Program-made: the position numbers and the translations under genes
Assembly: GCF_000012365.1 (NCBI RefSeq)
Contig: NC_007650.1
Span: 2,108,001-2,172,000 of the forward strand
DNA length: 64,000 bases
DNA from: Burkholderia thailandensis E264
GTDB lineage: Bacteria; Pseudomonadota; Gammaproteobacteria; Burkholderiales; Burkholderiaceae
Reading direction: 5' to 3'
Notes under the pieces: model-generated
Database searches by the model: none
What the model was told of the DNA's origin: nothing
What the model saw: the letters and a program-made list of their open reading frames with translations, nothing else
Shown here: positions 18,144 to 26,301 of the stretch, one piece after another
Numbering within the stretch: the first letter of the stretch is position 1
Layout of the letters: each line of letters opens with the position of its first letter

Positions 18144-19583
18144 TCAACGCGCGGCGGCGATCACGTCGGCCACCGCGGCCGTCAGCTTCTTCGCGTACGG
18201 CACGTGCAGGAACTCGTTCGGCCCGTGCGCGTTCGATTTCGGGCCGAGCACGCCGCACACCATGAATTGAGCGGACGGAAAACCTTCGTGCAGCACGTTC
18301 ATCAGCGGGATCGTGCCGCCGAGGCCCATGTACGCGCAGTCGGCGCCGAAGTGCCGGCGCGACGCGTCGTCGAGCGCCGCGCCGAGCCACGGCGCGACGT
18401 CCGGCGCATTCCAGCCGGTCGCCGCGCCCGCGTCGGGCTTGAACGTGACCTTCGCGTTGTACGGCGGATCGAGCTCGAGCAACGCCTTCAGGTGCTGCAC
18501 CGCCTGCGCGGCGTCGACGAGCGGCGGCAGCCGCAGCGACAGCTTGAACGCGGTGCGCGGCCGCAGCACGTTGCCCGCGTTCTCGAGCGCAAGCAACCCC
18601 TGCGCGCCCGTGACGGACAGCGACGGCCGCCACGTCGAATTCAGAAGCGCCTCGCGCGGATCGGCCGTGGTCGGCAACACCGGCTTGCCGTCCTGCCCGC
18701 ACGCCCACGGCAGCCCCTTCCACACGGCGTCGCCGAGAATCGACGCGGCCGCTTCGGTCTCGCGCAAGCGGCTCGCCGGCACCTCGCAGTGAAACGACGA
18801 CGGCAGCAGATTGCCGGTCGCCGCGTCCTCGAGCCGCTCGAACAGTTGACGCATCACGCGGAAGCTCGACGGCGCGACCCCGCCGTACACGCCCGAATGC
18901 ACACCCTCTTCGAGCACCTCGACCTGCAGATCGCCCGACACGAGCCCGCGCAGCGACGTCGTGAGCCAAAGCTGATCGTAATTGCCGGCGCCCGAATCGA
19001 GGCACACGACAAGGCTCACGTCGCCGAGCCGTGTGCGCAGCGCGTCGACGTACGGCAGCAGATCGTAGCTGCCCGACTCCTCGCAGGTCTCGATGAGGCC
19101 GACGCAGCGCGGCCGCCCGATGCCCTGCGCGTCGAGCGCGCCGAGCGCCGCGAGGCTCGCGTAGATCGCATAGCCGTCGTCCGCGCCGCCGCGGCCGTAC
19201 AGCTTGCCGCCCTCGAACTTCGGCGTCCACGGGCCGAGATCCGCGCGCCAGCCGTCGAATTCGGGCTGCTTGTCGAGATGGCCGTACAGCAGGATCGTGT
19301 CGGTGCTGCCCGCGCGCGTCGCCGGCGTCTCGAAGAAGATCACCGGCGTGCGGCCGGCAAGCCGCACGATCTCGACCTTCAGCCCCTTCACCGGCTGCCG
19401 CTCGGCCCATTGCGCGGCGTCGACGACGACGCGCTCGATGTAGCCGTGCTTCGCCCAGCCGGGATCGAACGCGGGGCTTTTCGCGGGCACCGCGATGTAG
19501 TCGGTCAGCGCGTGCAGGATCTCGTCGTTCCATTTGCGCTCGATGAAATCGGCGAGGCGGTCGTGGTCGATGGCGGTGGTCAT
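18144..19583 (-). CDS. M20-family metallopeptidase (dipeptidase-like)
   Basis: This 479-residue di-zinc hydrolase has the metal and catalytic ligands in order. These are ILLYGHLDKQPE near residue 100 (His and Asp), GRGGADDGYAIYA (bridging Asp), ETCEESGSYDL near 166 (catalytic Glu-Glu), CLDSGAG, and the C-terminal His in GPKSNAHGPNEFLHVPYAKK. A lid/dimerisation domain occupies the middle. Length and the GGxD motif place it with the M20A/F dipeptidase group (carnosinase-like), which trims peptides in the cytoplasm. The exact substrate is unknown. Confidence 0.9.
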   Translation of the reverse strand: MTTAIDHDRLADFIERKWNDEILHALTDYIAVPAKSPAFDPGWAKHGYIERVVVDAAQWAERQPVKGLKVEIVRLAGRTPVIFFETPATRAGSTDTILLYGHLDKQPEFDGWRADLGPWTPKFEGGKLYGRGGADDGYAIYASLAALGALDAQGIGRPRCVGLIETCEESGSYDLLPYVDALRTRLGDVSLVVCLDSGAGNYDQLWLTTSLRGLVSGDLQVEVLEEGVHSGVYGGVAPSSFRVMRQLFERLEDAATGNLLPSSFHCEVPASRLRETEAAASILGDAVWKGLPWACGQDGKPVLPTTADPREALLNSTWRPSLSVTGAQGLLALENAGNVLRPRTAFKLSLRLPPLVDAAQAVQHLKALLELDPPYNAKVTFKPDAGAATGWNAPDVAPWLGAALDDASRRHFGADCAYMGLGGTIPLMNVLHEGFPSAQFMVCGVLGPKSNAHGPNEFLHVPYAKKLTAAVADVIAAAR

Positions 19584-20269
19584 GGCGCGGAGCAGACGAA
19601 CGGTCTGACGGATGTGAAGTGGCGATAATAGCGCCGATGCGCCCGGTTACGCACGCGTCGAGAAAGCGACCGGCGTTGTGCGATGCAACTCGAGCGGGCA
19701 CCCGTCGCGCCGGGACGCGCGCCGATCTCGTGGAAGACGGCGTGATCGACTGCCAAGGCATCGCCGATCATCGCCGGGAACCCGTCGTGGCGATGCGTCG
19801 GGATTGCGTGAGATCGCGATAGCGTGTTCGGGGCGGGCGCGGTTGCAATCGGCGCCTGCCGCGCGAGCGCTTGCGACGCGCGCTCACCAAGTCCGTATTG
19901 ACGGCGCGCGTGCCTGCGACATGCGTGTCTCGTGAAGTGCATTTGCGACGTGCGCGTTTGCGACGTGCGCGTTCGCGACGTGCGCGTTCGTGAAGCGTGC
20001 GTGCGCGACGCGAGCGTTCGGCATGCGTGCCCGCGATGACGCACTCGCAACGCACCTGTTTGCGACTTGCGAGCCTGCAACGCCCTCGCATGCCGGCAAC
20101 GCGCTCAGGACGCCCGCGGCGCCGTCACGATGCCCTCCGCATTGCGCGCCACATACCGCGCGCCGCGCATCGAACGGCGCAGGCCGATCGCGCGGAATCA
20201 AGCGTGCCGCGCTCGTCGCCTGATCGCATCGGCCGCCACACACGTGCGCCCGCCACGCGCCGATGCGCA
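19584..20269. other. Intergenic region with a minisatellite, no gene seen
   Basis: The 686 bp separate the M20 peptidase start from the ftrA stop. The middle is a degenerate 15-bp tandem array (see 19937-19996), with looser relatives of the unit out to about 20100. The open frames through it translate to repetitive Arg/Thr or Ala/His/Val patterns on the reverse strand and are not credible genes. Confidence 0.5.
19937..19996. repeat. 15-bp tandem repeat, four units
   Basis: The forward-strand unit is GTGCGCGTTTGCGAC with variants GTGCATTTGCGAC, GTGCGCGTTCGCGAC and GTGCGCGTTCGTGAA, head to tail. On the reverse strand one frame reads as repeated AHVAN. A shorter array of the same family sits at 8675-8724 before a luxR-type gene. 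Confidence 0.65.
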
Positions 20270-21226
20270 TCAACCCGCATCGAAACTGCGGCGATACGCG
20301 GCCGGACTCGTCGCCGCGATGCGCCGGAAATGCCGGCGCATCGACTCCTCCGAGCCGAACCCCGCGAGCGCGACGACGCGCGCGATGGGCAGCGCGGGAT
20401 CGCGCTCGATCATCTCCTTCGCGAGCCCGACCCGCTCGCGGATCAGCCACTCGTACGGGCCGAGCCCCGTCGCGTCGCGAAACTGCCGCTGCAACGTGCG
20501 CGGACTCATCGCCGCGCGCGCGGCGAGCGCGGCGAGCGTGTGCGGCTGCCCCGCATGCTCGCGCATCCAGTCGATCAGCTTCGCCAGCCGGTCGCCGCCG
20601 ACGCTCGGCAGCGGCCGCGGCACGAACTGCGCCTGGCCGCCGTCGCGATGCGGCGGCAGCACGAGCCGCTGCGCGACGCGATTCGCGATCGCGCCGCCGT
20701 GATCGCGGCGCACGAGGTGCATCAGCATGTCGAGGCCCGCCGCCGAGCCCGCCGACGTGACGATCTGCCCTTCGTCGACGTAGAGCGCATCGGGATTCAC
20801 GCGCAGCGACGGATAGCGCGCCCGCAGACGCTCGGCGTAACGCCAGTGCGTCGTGACGGTCACGCCGTCGAGCACGCCCGCCGCGGCGAGCACGAACACG
20901 CCCGAGCAGATCGAGCACAGCCGAGCGCCGCGCCGGTGGGCCGCGCGAATCTTCTTGAGCAGCGGCTCGGGCGGCGTTTCGTCCGGATCGCGCCAGCCGG
21001 GAATCACGATCGTATCCGCGCGATCCATCAGCGCGAGCCGATACGGCGCCTCGACCTTGATGCCGCCCGCCGCGCGCACGGGCCCCGGCTCGCTCGTGCA
21101 GACCGCGAAGCGATACCAGTCGACGCCGAGCTCCGGCCGCGCAAGCGCGAACAGTTCGACGACGCAGCCGAATTCGAAGGTGCAGAGCCGATCGTAGGCG
21201 AGCGCGACGACGAGATGATTGTGCAT
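20270..21226 (-). CDS. ftrA: FtrA-type transcriptional regulator (DJ-1/PfpI plus AraC HTH)
   Basis: This 318-residue regulator of the GlxA family has residues 1-165 forming a DJ-1/PfpI domain (VVALAYDRLCTFEFGCVVEL; TIVIPGWRDPDETPPEPLL). Its nucleophile-elbow Cys lies in ARLCSICSGVFVLAAAG near residue 102. Residues about 215-310 form an AraC HTH: TLAALAARAAMSPRTLQRQF followed by IARVVALAGFGSEESMRRHF. It is transcribed away from a rhodanese gene with 121 bp between starts, the arrangement usual for FtrA. The rhodanese is the likely target (inference). The signal sensed is not known. Confidence 0.9.
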   Translation of the reverse strand: MHNHLVVALAYDRLCTFEFGCVVELFALARPELGVDWYRFAVCTSEPGPVRAAGGIKVEAPYRLALMDRADTIVIPGWRDPDETPPEPLLKKIRAAHRRGARLCSICSGVFVLAAAGVLDGVTVTTHWRYAERLRARYPSLRVNPDALYVDEGQIVTSAGSAAGLDMLMHLVRRDHGGAIANRVAQRLVLPPHRDGGQAQFVPRPLPSVGGDRLAKLIDWMREHAGQPHTLAALAARAAMSPRTLQRQFRDATGLGPYEWLIRERVGLAKEMIERDPALPIARVVALAGFGSEESMRRHFRRIAATSPAAYRRSFDAG

Positions 21227-21347
21227 GGCGCGATGTTACCGCAAGTTGTCGATCGCGCCACTGTCGCGCTGCGCGGGCGCGCCGGATACTGAGGGCTCGT
21301 TCGCGGCCGTTGCCCAACCGCCGACTTTCACCCCGAGGAAAACAGGC

Positions 21348-21749
21348 ATGTCCCACGTCACCGAGATTCCCGCCGCCGACAGCGCCGCCGCCGTCGCCCA
21401 CTTCGCCGCATCGCTCGCCTTCGAGACCGATTGCTGGGACGTGCACGACGCGCTTGCGTCCGGCGCGCCCGACTTCGTGCTGCTCGACGTGCGCAGCCCC
21501 GAGCACTACGCGGCCGCGCACGTGCCCGGCGCACTCAACCTGCCGCACCGAAAAATCATTGAAAGCAGGCTATCCGAATTTGCGCGCGACGCGTGCTTCG
21601 TCGTCTATTGCGCCGGCCCGCATTGCAACGGCGCGGCCCGCGCGGCGCTCAGGCTCGCGCGCCTCGGCCGGCCGGTGAAGCTGATGCTCGGCGGCGTGAC
21701 GGGCTGGCTCGACGAAGGATTCGCGCTCGCGCGCGGCAACGGCGCGTAA
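21348..21749 (+). CDS. Rhodanese-like sulfurtransferase
   Basis: This single rhodanese domain has 133 residues. The start is ATG 21348 with CGAGGAAAACAGG upstream, and longer upstream frames are rejected. The signature FVLLDVRSPEHYAAAHVPGA and NLPHRKI precede the active loop at VVYCAGPHCNGAARAAL, with Cys88 as the sulfur-carrying residue. The loop (CAGPHCNGA) is longer than the classical six-residue one and carries a second Cys. LGGVTGWLDEGF closes the fold. It is probably under FtrA control from the divergent gene and transfers sulfur in the cytoplasm; the acceptor is unknown. Confidence 0.9.
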   Translation: MSHVTEIPAADSAAAVAHFAASLAFETDCWDVHDALASGAPDFVLLDVRSPEHYAAAHVPGALNLPHRKIIESRLSEFARDACFVVYCAGPHCNGAARAALRLARLGRPVKLMLGGVTGWLDEGFALARGNGA

Positions 21750-21904
21750 TCGCGGCAAGACGGCGTAAGGCAATGTAAGGCGGGGAACGATCCGTTACGA
21801 AACCGCAATAATTTGTTGTCAGCACGACAGGCGAAAAAGCGCGACAATCAGTCCCATCGCACGTGCGACGTCAAGTCGCACCGCAGCACGGACGGAGAAG
21901 CACC

Positions 21905-22231
21905 ATGCAGATGGAAATCCTGATCCAGATTGTTGGCTCGGTCGTCGCGATCGCGCTCTACTTTTTTCCGGCGGTCGTTGCCGATCGCCGCCGTCGCGAC
22001 GACAGGCTGACGATCGCGCTGTTCAACGCGCTGTTCGGCTGGACAGGAATCGGCTGGCTGCTGACGCTGTACTGGGCGCTGCAGCCGAATGCGGCCGGCG
22101 ACTTCGCCAGCGATGTGCGGCTCAAGCGCCGTGCGATCAGCATGAAAACGTTCTCGACGGGCCTGGTCGAACGCGTGCAGCGGCGAATCGCCGCGCAGGA
22201 GCAGTGGGCCGAAAAGCAAGGCACTCGCTGA
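21905..22231 (+). CDS. Superinfection-immunity-like small membrane protein
   Basis: This 108-residue protein starts at ATG 21905 after GGAGAAG. Two hydrophobic segments are seen, LIQIVGSVVAIALYFFPAVV and LFNALFGWTGIGWLLTLYWA, joined by a basic RRRRDDR loop. The pattern matches the Imm_superinfect (T4 Imm-like) family, which blocks phage DNA entry in T4 and is common in bacterial chromosomes with no proven role. A charged, Gln-rich cytoplasmic tail follows. No phage genes adjoin it. Confidence 0.8.
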   Translation: MQMEILIQIVGSVVAIALYFFPAVVADRRRRDDRLTIALFNALFGWTGIGWLLTLYWALQPNAAGDFASDVRLKRRAISMKTFSTGLVERVQRRIAAQEQWAEKQGTR

Positions 22232-22403
22232 GCTGCCCCCGCCGCGCCATGTCGCGCGGCGCTGCCGGCCGGCATGAGCGGCGGCGCGCATCGTCCCGGA
22301 AAACGCCGACGCCGCGCACCCGTTCGGGCCGCGGTGCCTTGTCCGGCGATCACACGCTCGCCGTCTTCCTGACAAATCCTTTACATTGAAAGCGCGCTTG
22401 GCG

Positions 22404-22673
22404 TCACGCCTGCATGCCGCCGCGCACCGACAGCGAGCGCATCCGCGCGAGCCCCGCCGAAATCGTCCGCGGCTCGAGCACGACCGTCTCGTTCGGGAAC
22501 ATCTCCTGGCGAAACTCGCCGTGCTCGTCGAACCATTGGCAGATCACCCACTCGCCCGTGTCGAACACGACCGGGCCGGCATACGTCACCGTCATTCGCG
22601 GACCGCCTGTCTTGAGCGTCACGACATCGCCGATCCGGAACGAAGTGGCATGCGTATCACGGTAAGTCGTCAT
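22404..22673 (-). CDS. DUF2158 (YodC-like) protein
   Basis: This 89-residue protein contains FRIGDVVTLKTGGPRMTVTY, then WVICQWFDEHGEFRQEMFP and TVVLEPR, the compact beta fold of the YodC/DUF2158 family, whose function is unknown. The leader is AT-rich, and a perfect 7-bp hairpin lies 40 bp before the start. It sits downstream of and on the same strand as the RpiR-type gene but 380 bp away, so it probably has its own promoter. Confidence 0.82.
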   Translation of the reverse strand: MTTYRDTHATSFRIGDVVTLKTGGPRMTVTYAGPVVFDTGEWVICQWFDEHGEFRQEMFPNETVVLEPRTISAGLARMRSLSVRGGMQA

Positions 22674-22712
22674 GGTGGCCTTTTCTCGGAAATGATTTAT
22701 TTATTCATTTTT

Positions 22713-22729
22713 CCGGATCTTCGATCCGG
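22713..22729 (-). promoter_or_regulatory. 5'-leader hairpin before the DUF2158 gene
   Basis: CCGGATC-TTC-GATCCGG is a perfect 7-bp stem with a 3-nt loop. On the reverse strand it is followed by AAAAATGAATAAATAAAT and then the ribosome site, so it would stand at the 5' side of the leader RNA. It lacks a U-tract and is not a terminator in this direction. Confidence 0.4.
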
Positions 22730-22939
22730 CTATTTGTTCATCTCCCGCAGATTAGCAATCGACAGAATAACCGGCAAGTCGCCATTAAAATTTTTTCGGA
22801 TTCGAGTTAATAAGTCGCGGCATCGTTACGGCCCCTTGGCCGTTCCCGGACGCGGCGAATCCGCCTCCGAAGCGGCGCGCGGCGCCATTTCATTTGCGCC
22901 GCAACAATCGCCGCCGAGCTAAATCGGCGCATCGACATC

Positions 22940-22953
22940 TGGAAACGTTTCCA
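22940..22953. promoter_or_regulatory. Perfect 14-bp palindrome TGGAAACGTTTCCA, operator-like
   Basis: The site resembles LacI/GalR-family operators (central CG, GGAAAC half-sites). It lies 104 bp beyond the stop of the RpiR-type gene and 267 bp upstream of the DUF2158 start, inside AT-rich DNA. No LacI-family regulator or sugar gene is present in the window. Confidence 0.45.
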
Positions 22954-23056
22954 ATTGTGGAGCGATTTTATATTCGAATTCGCCGCGAAAAATCGGCGCG
23001 CTCCGGATATTGCGGGGCGAAAGACATTCGCCATCCGCGCGCACGCGGATCGCGCG

Positions 23057-23923
23057 TCAGGCGACGTAGGCGCCCTTCGCGTGCAGTTCGGCCTCGGCTT
23101 GCTCGAGTGCCGCGATCGCGTCGCCGCCCTCGAGCGCGAGCAACTGTGCGACGAGCGCCTCCACGAGCGCGTGCGCGGCAACGAGCGACGGGAAGAACGA
23201 CGGGCTGTCGTGCGTGAAGATCAGCTGCGCGTCCGCGTGCAACGCGATCGGCGACACCGCGCTGTCGGTGATCGCGACGATCTTGCCGCCGTGCGCGCGC
23301 GCCGCCTGCGCGACGCGCGTCGCCTCGGCCGAATACGGCGCGAAGCTGACGACCACGGTCACGCTGTTCTTCGCGATCGTCCGCAGTTCCATGTCGAGCG
23401 AGCCCGCGACGCCCGTGAGCAGCGACACTGTCGGCCGGAACAGCCGATAGCCGTAGACGAACCCGAACGCGACCGGGTAGCACGAGCGAAAACCGGCGAC
23501 GTGCACGTGCGCGGCCTTGCGGATCAGCTTCGCCGCATCGGCGAGCGCCTGCGCATTCTGCGCGGCGCTCGCCTCGAGATTGTGCCGCTGCGCGGCGAGC
23601 AGATCGGCCGCGAGCGACGCCTTCGCATTCGGCTTCACCAGCGAGCGCGCGCGCTGCGTGAGCGGCTGCGGCCGCGTGCGCACGCGCGCGACGAACAGGT
23701 CGCGCAACTCGTTCCAGCCCGGAAAACCGAATTGCTGCGCGAGCCGCACGAGCGACGCCGGCTGCACGTTCGCGCGCTGCGCGACCTTGCGCATCGACGA
23801 CACGGCCACCTCGTCGGGATGATCGAGCAGGAAGGCCGCGCCCACCTGGAACTGCGGGCTCAGCTCGGAGAATTGCGCCCGAATCAGGGACGCGAGTTCG
23901 TCGAAATCGGCGGGCATCGTCAT
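23057..23923 (-). CDS. MurR/RpiR-family transcriptional regulator
   Basis: The protein is 288 residues long. The N-terminal HTH_6 domain (residues about 1-80) holds VAVSSMRKVAQRANVQPASL and VRLAQQFGFPGWNELRDLF. Residues about 110-260 form a SIS sugar-phosphate isomerase-like domain (HVHVAGFRSCYPVAFGFVYG; VTVVVSFAPYSAEATRVAQA; GGKIVAITDSAVSPIALHAD). Such proteins bind phosphosugars or related ligands and repress catabolic genes. None is adjacent, so the ligand is open. The start could be 23923 or 23917 (MTMPADF). It is divergent from the two-component operon that follows. Confidence 0.9.
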   Translation of the reverse strand: MTMPADFDELASLIRAQFSELSPQFQVGAAFLLDHPDEVAVSSMRKVAQRANVQPASLVRLAQQFGFPGWNELRDLFVARVRTRPQPLTQRARSLVKPNAKASLAADLLAAQRHNLEASAAQNAQALADAAKLIRKAAHVHVAGFRSCYPVAFGFVYGYRLFRPTVSLLTGVAGSLDMELRTIAKNSVTVVVSFAPYSAEATRVAQAARAHGGKIVAITDSAVSPIALHADAQLIFTHDSPSFFPSLVAAHALVEALVAQLLALEGGDAIAALEQAEAELHAKGAYVA

Positions 23924-23990
23924 CGCTAGAAAAATCGATCGGACATGGTATCACCCGCCTCGCGCGGGCGATGGCTCCGAAGCCGCGCTT

Positions 23991-24018
23991 TAAGCCCCCG
24001 CTAAGCCTCCACCGCTTA
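23991..24018. promoter_or_regulatory. TAAGC tandem boxes, candidate operator of the two-component operon
   Basis: CTTTAAGC and CGCTAAGC lie 11 bp apart (TAAGC at 23991 and 24002), and an inverted GCTTA follows at 24014, about 60-85 bp before the response-regulator start. PmrA/QseB-like regulators bind direct TTAA-type repeats at one-turn spacing, so an autoregulatory site is likely. Confidence 0.5.
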
Positions 24019-24075
24019 TCATTCCCGCAAGCGGCCCGCACACGCACGCGCCGCACTCTGACGGAACCACCAAAC

Positions 24076-24738
24076 ATGCGCGTATTGCTCGTCGAAGACG
24101 ATCCGCTCATCGGCAGCGGACTTGAACAAGGGCTGAAGCAGGAAGGCTTCGCGGTCGACTGGGTGCAAAACGGCGACGCGGCGACGCTCGCGCTGCGCAC
24201 GACGTCGTACGGGCTGCTGCTGCTCGATCTCGGCCTGCCGGACAAGGACGGCCTCGCGGTGCTCGCCGCGCTGCGCCGGCGCGACGACGCGCTGCCCGTG
24301 ATCGTCGTCACCGCGCGCGACGCGCTGCCCGACCGGATCGCCGGCCTCGACTGCGGCGCCGACGACTACCTCGTCAAGCCGTTCGCGCTCGAAGAGCTGC
24401 TCGCGCGCATCCGCGCGGTGAACCGCCGCCAGACCGGCCGCGCGCAGACAGTGCTCACGGTCGGCGCGCTGCGGCTCGATCCGGCGCGCCATCAGGTGTG
24501 GCGCGGCGGCGACGAAGTCGCGCTGTCGCCGAAGGAATTCGTGCTGCTGCACGAGCTGATGCGCGAGCCGGGCGCGGTGATCTCGCGCGAGCAGTTCGAA
24601 GAGCGGCTGTACAGCTGGGGCGAGGAAATCGAAAGCAACGCGGTGCAGGTTCACATTCACAACCTGCGCAAGAAGCTCGGCCACGACACGATTCTCACGG
24701 TGCGCGGCGTCGGCTACCGGATCGGAGACGGCGCATGA
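24076..24738 (+). CDS. OmpR-family response regulator (QseB/PmrA-like)
   Basis: The protein is 220 residues long. The receiver domain begins MRVLLVEDDPLIGSGLEQGL with the acidic Glu-Asp pair. The phosphoacceptor Asp is in LLLLDLGLPDKDGLAVL near residue 51, the conserved Thr in VIVVTARDA, and the Lys in DDYLVKPFALEEL. The C-terminal winged helix has LSPKEFVLLHELMREPGAVI and the QseB-type string EIESNAVQVHIHNLRKKLG. It overlaps its kinase by 4 bp (ATGA). TAAGC repeats upstream suggest autoregulation. The stimulus is unknown. Confidence 0.92.
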   Translation: MRVLLVEDDPLIGSGLEQGLKQEGFAVDWVQNGDAATLALRTTSYGLLLLDLGLPDKDGLAVLAALRRRDDALPVIVVTARDALPDRIAGLDCGADDYLVKPFALEELLARIRAVNRRQTGRAQTVLTVGALRLDPARHQVWRGGDEVALSPKEFVLLHELMREPGAVISREQFEERLYSWGEEIESNAVQVHIHNLRKKLGHDTILTVRGVGYRIGDGA

Positions 24739-26114
24739 CGGGCGCGCGCGGCTTCGCGCGGCGCATGACCGCGTCGCTGCGCGGGCGGCTGCTGATGTGG
24801 CTACTGCCCGCCGCGTGCGTCGTCGGCGTGCTCGCGAGCACGGGCACCTATTGGGGCGCGCTGCGCGAGCTCGACGATCTGCTCGACGATCAGATGCGCA
24901 GCATGTCGAAGCAGATTCAGGTCGACGACGCCGGCAAGCTGTCGATCGAAGGACGCGACAAGCTCGCCAAGCGCCATCCGGCCGACTACGATTCCGACGA
25001 CGTGCTGCTGCAGGTATGGCGCGGCAGCAAGCTCGAATTCACGACCGATCCGGCCACGCAACTGCCGCCGCCCGATGCCGCCGGCTTCGTGACGCTCGAT
25101 GCGGGCGGCCAGCGCTGGCACACGTACGTGCGCGAGAGCGCGGGCACGACGATCCGCGTCGCGCAGCCGCGCCAGGCGCGCTGGGAAGCGATCGCGGGCA
25201 TCGCCGTGCATCTGCTGTGGCCGGTGCTGTCGCTGCTGCCGCTGCTCGCGATCGGGCTGTGGCTCGGCATCGGCTACGGGCTGCGGCCGCTCGGCGCGAT
25301 CGCCGCGGGCCTGAAGCGCCGCCACGCGAACCGCCTCGATCCGCTCGACATCACGACCGTGCCGACCGAAGCGCAGCCGCTCGCCTCCGAGATCAACGAT
25401 CTGCTCGAGCGGCTCGATCGCTCGTTCACGCTGCAGCGCGATTTCATCGCGGACGCCGCGCACGAGCTGCGCACGCCGATCATGGGGCTGTCGATCCAGA
25501 CGCAACTGCTGCAACGCACGGCGAGCGCCGACGAGCGCGCGCGCATCCTCGCGCAGATCCAGGCCGGCACGACGCGCCTGTCGCATCTCGCCGAGCAGTT
25601 GCTGACGCTCGCGCGCCTCGAGCCCGAAACGCAATCGGCGCCGTTCGCCGAACTCGACCTCGCCGCGCTCGGCCGCTCGGTCGTCGCCGAGCGCGCGCGC
25701 ATCGCGCTCGCGCAGCACGTCGATCTCGGCGCGGTCGGCACGGCCCCCGTTCGCGTGGCGGGCAACGCGGACACGCTGCGCGTGCTGCTCAACAATCTCG
25801 TCGACAACGCGATCCGTTATGCGGGAGCGGGCACGCGCGTCGACGTCGAAGCGCGCATCGACGCCGACGGCGCGCCGGTGCTAGAAGTGCGCGACAACGG
25901 CCCCGGCATTCCGCCCGCCGACCGCGAGCGCGTGTGGGAGCGCTTCTATCGCGGCGGCGGCGCGCAACTCGCGTCGGCGTCGGGCAGCGGGCTTGGGTTG
26001 TCGATCGTCAAGCGCATCGCCGAGCAGCATCACGCGCACGTGTTGCTCGGGACCGGCGCCGACGGGCGCGGGCTGACGGTCACGGTGCGCTTCGCGGCGG
26101 CGCGGGGGGCGTGA
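24735..26114 (+). CDS. Sensor histidine kinase (QseC/PmrB-like)
   Basis: This 459-residue inner-membrane kinase is paired with the preceding regulator by an ATGA overlap. TM1 is LLMWLLPAACVVGVLASTG and TM2 is VHLLWPVLSLLPLLAIGLWL, with a periplasmic domain of about 130 residues between. The H-box is RDFIADAAHELRTPIMGLSI, the N-box LLNNLVDNAIRYAG, G1 VRDNGPGIPPADRERVWERF and G2 SGSGLGLSIVKRIAEQHHAH. The length and the HELRTP box match the QseC/PmrB group. The DNA immediately after the stop holds the six-copy repeat array. Confidence 0.92.
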   Translation: MTGARGFARRMTASLRGRLLMWLLPAACVVGVLASTGTYWGALRELDDLLDDQMRSMSKQIQVDDAGKLSIEGRDKLAKRHPADYDSDDVLLQVWRGSKLEFTTDPATQLPPPDAAGFVTLDAGGQRWHTYVRESAGTTIRVAQPRQARWEAIAGIAVHLLWPVLSLLPLLAIGLWLGIGYGLRPLGAIAAGLKRRHANRLDPLDITTVPTEAQPLASEINDLLERLDRSFTLQRDFIADAAHELRTPIMGLSIQTQLLQRTASADERARILAQIQAGTTRLSHLAEQLLTLARLEPETQSAPFAELDLAALGRSVVAERARIALAQHVDLGAVGTAPVRVAGNADTLRVLLNNLVDNAIRYAGAGTRVDVEARIDADGAPVLEVRDNGPGIPPADRERVWERFYRGGGAQLASASGSGLGLSIVKRIAEQHHAHVLLGTGADGRGLTVTVRFAAARGA

Positions 26115-26301
26115 TCCGGGCGGCGGCGCGGCGCATGCCGCGCATGCCGTTCGCGATCGACCGCGCGCCGGTGGGTGGCGCGCGGCGTTCCTGTCGTTCG
26201 CGCTGGCTGTGCGCGCCGCTCATGTCGCTCGGCGCCACCAGGCCGACTGCGCCGATCGAGCCAAGCGTACCGAGCCGTTCGTTGCGCGACATCCGCCGCG
26301 C

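Noticed and set aside
19884..21548. 554-codon reverse open frame
   Set aside because: It spans ftrA in another frame and a minisatellite; its peptide is repetitive and Arg-rich.
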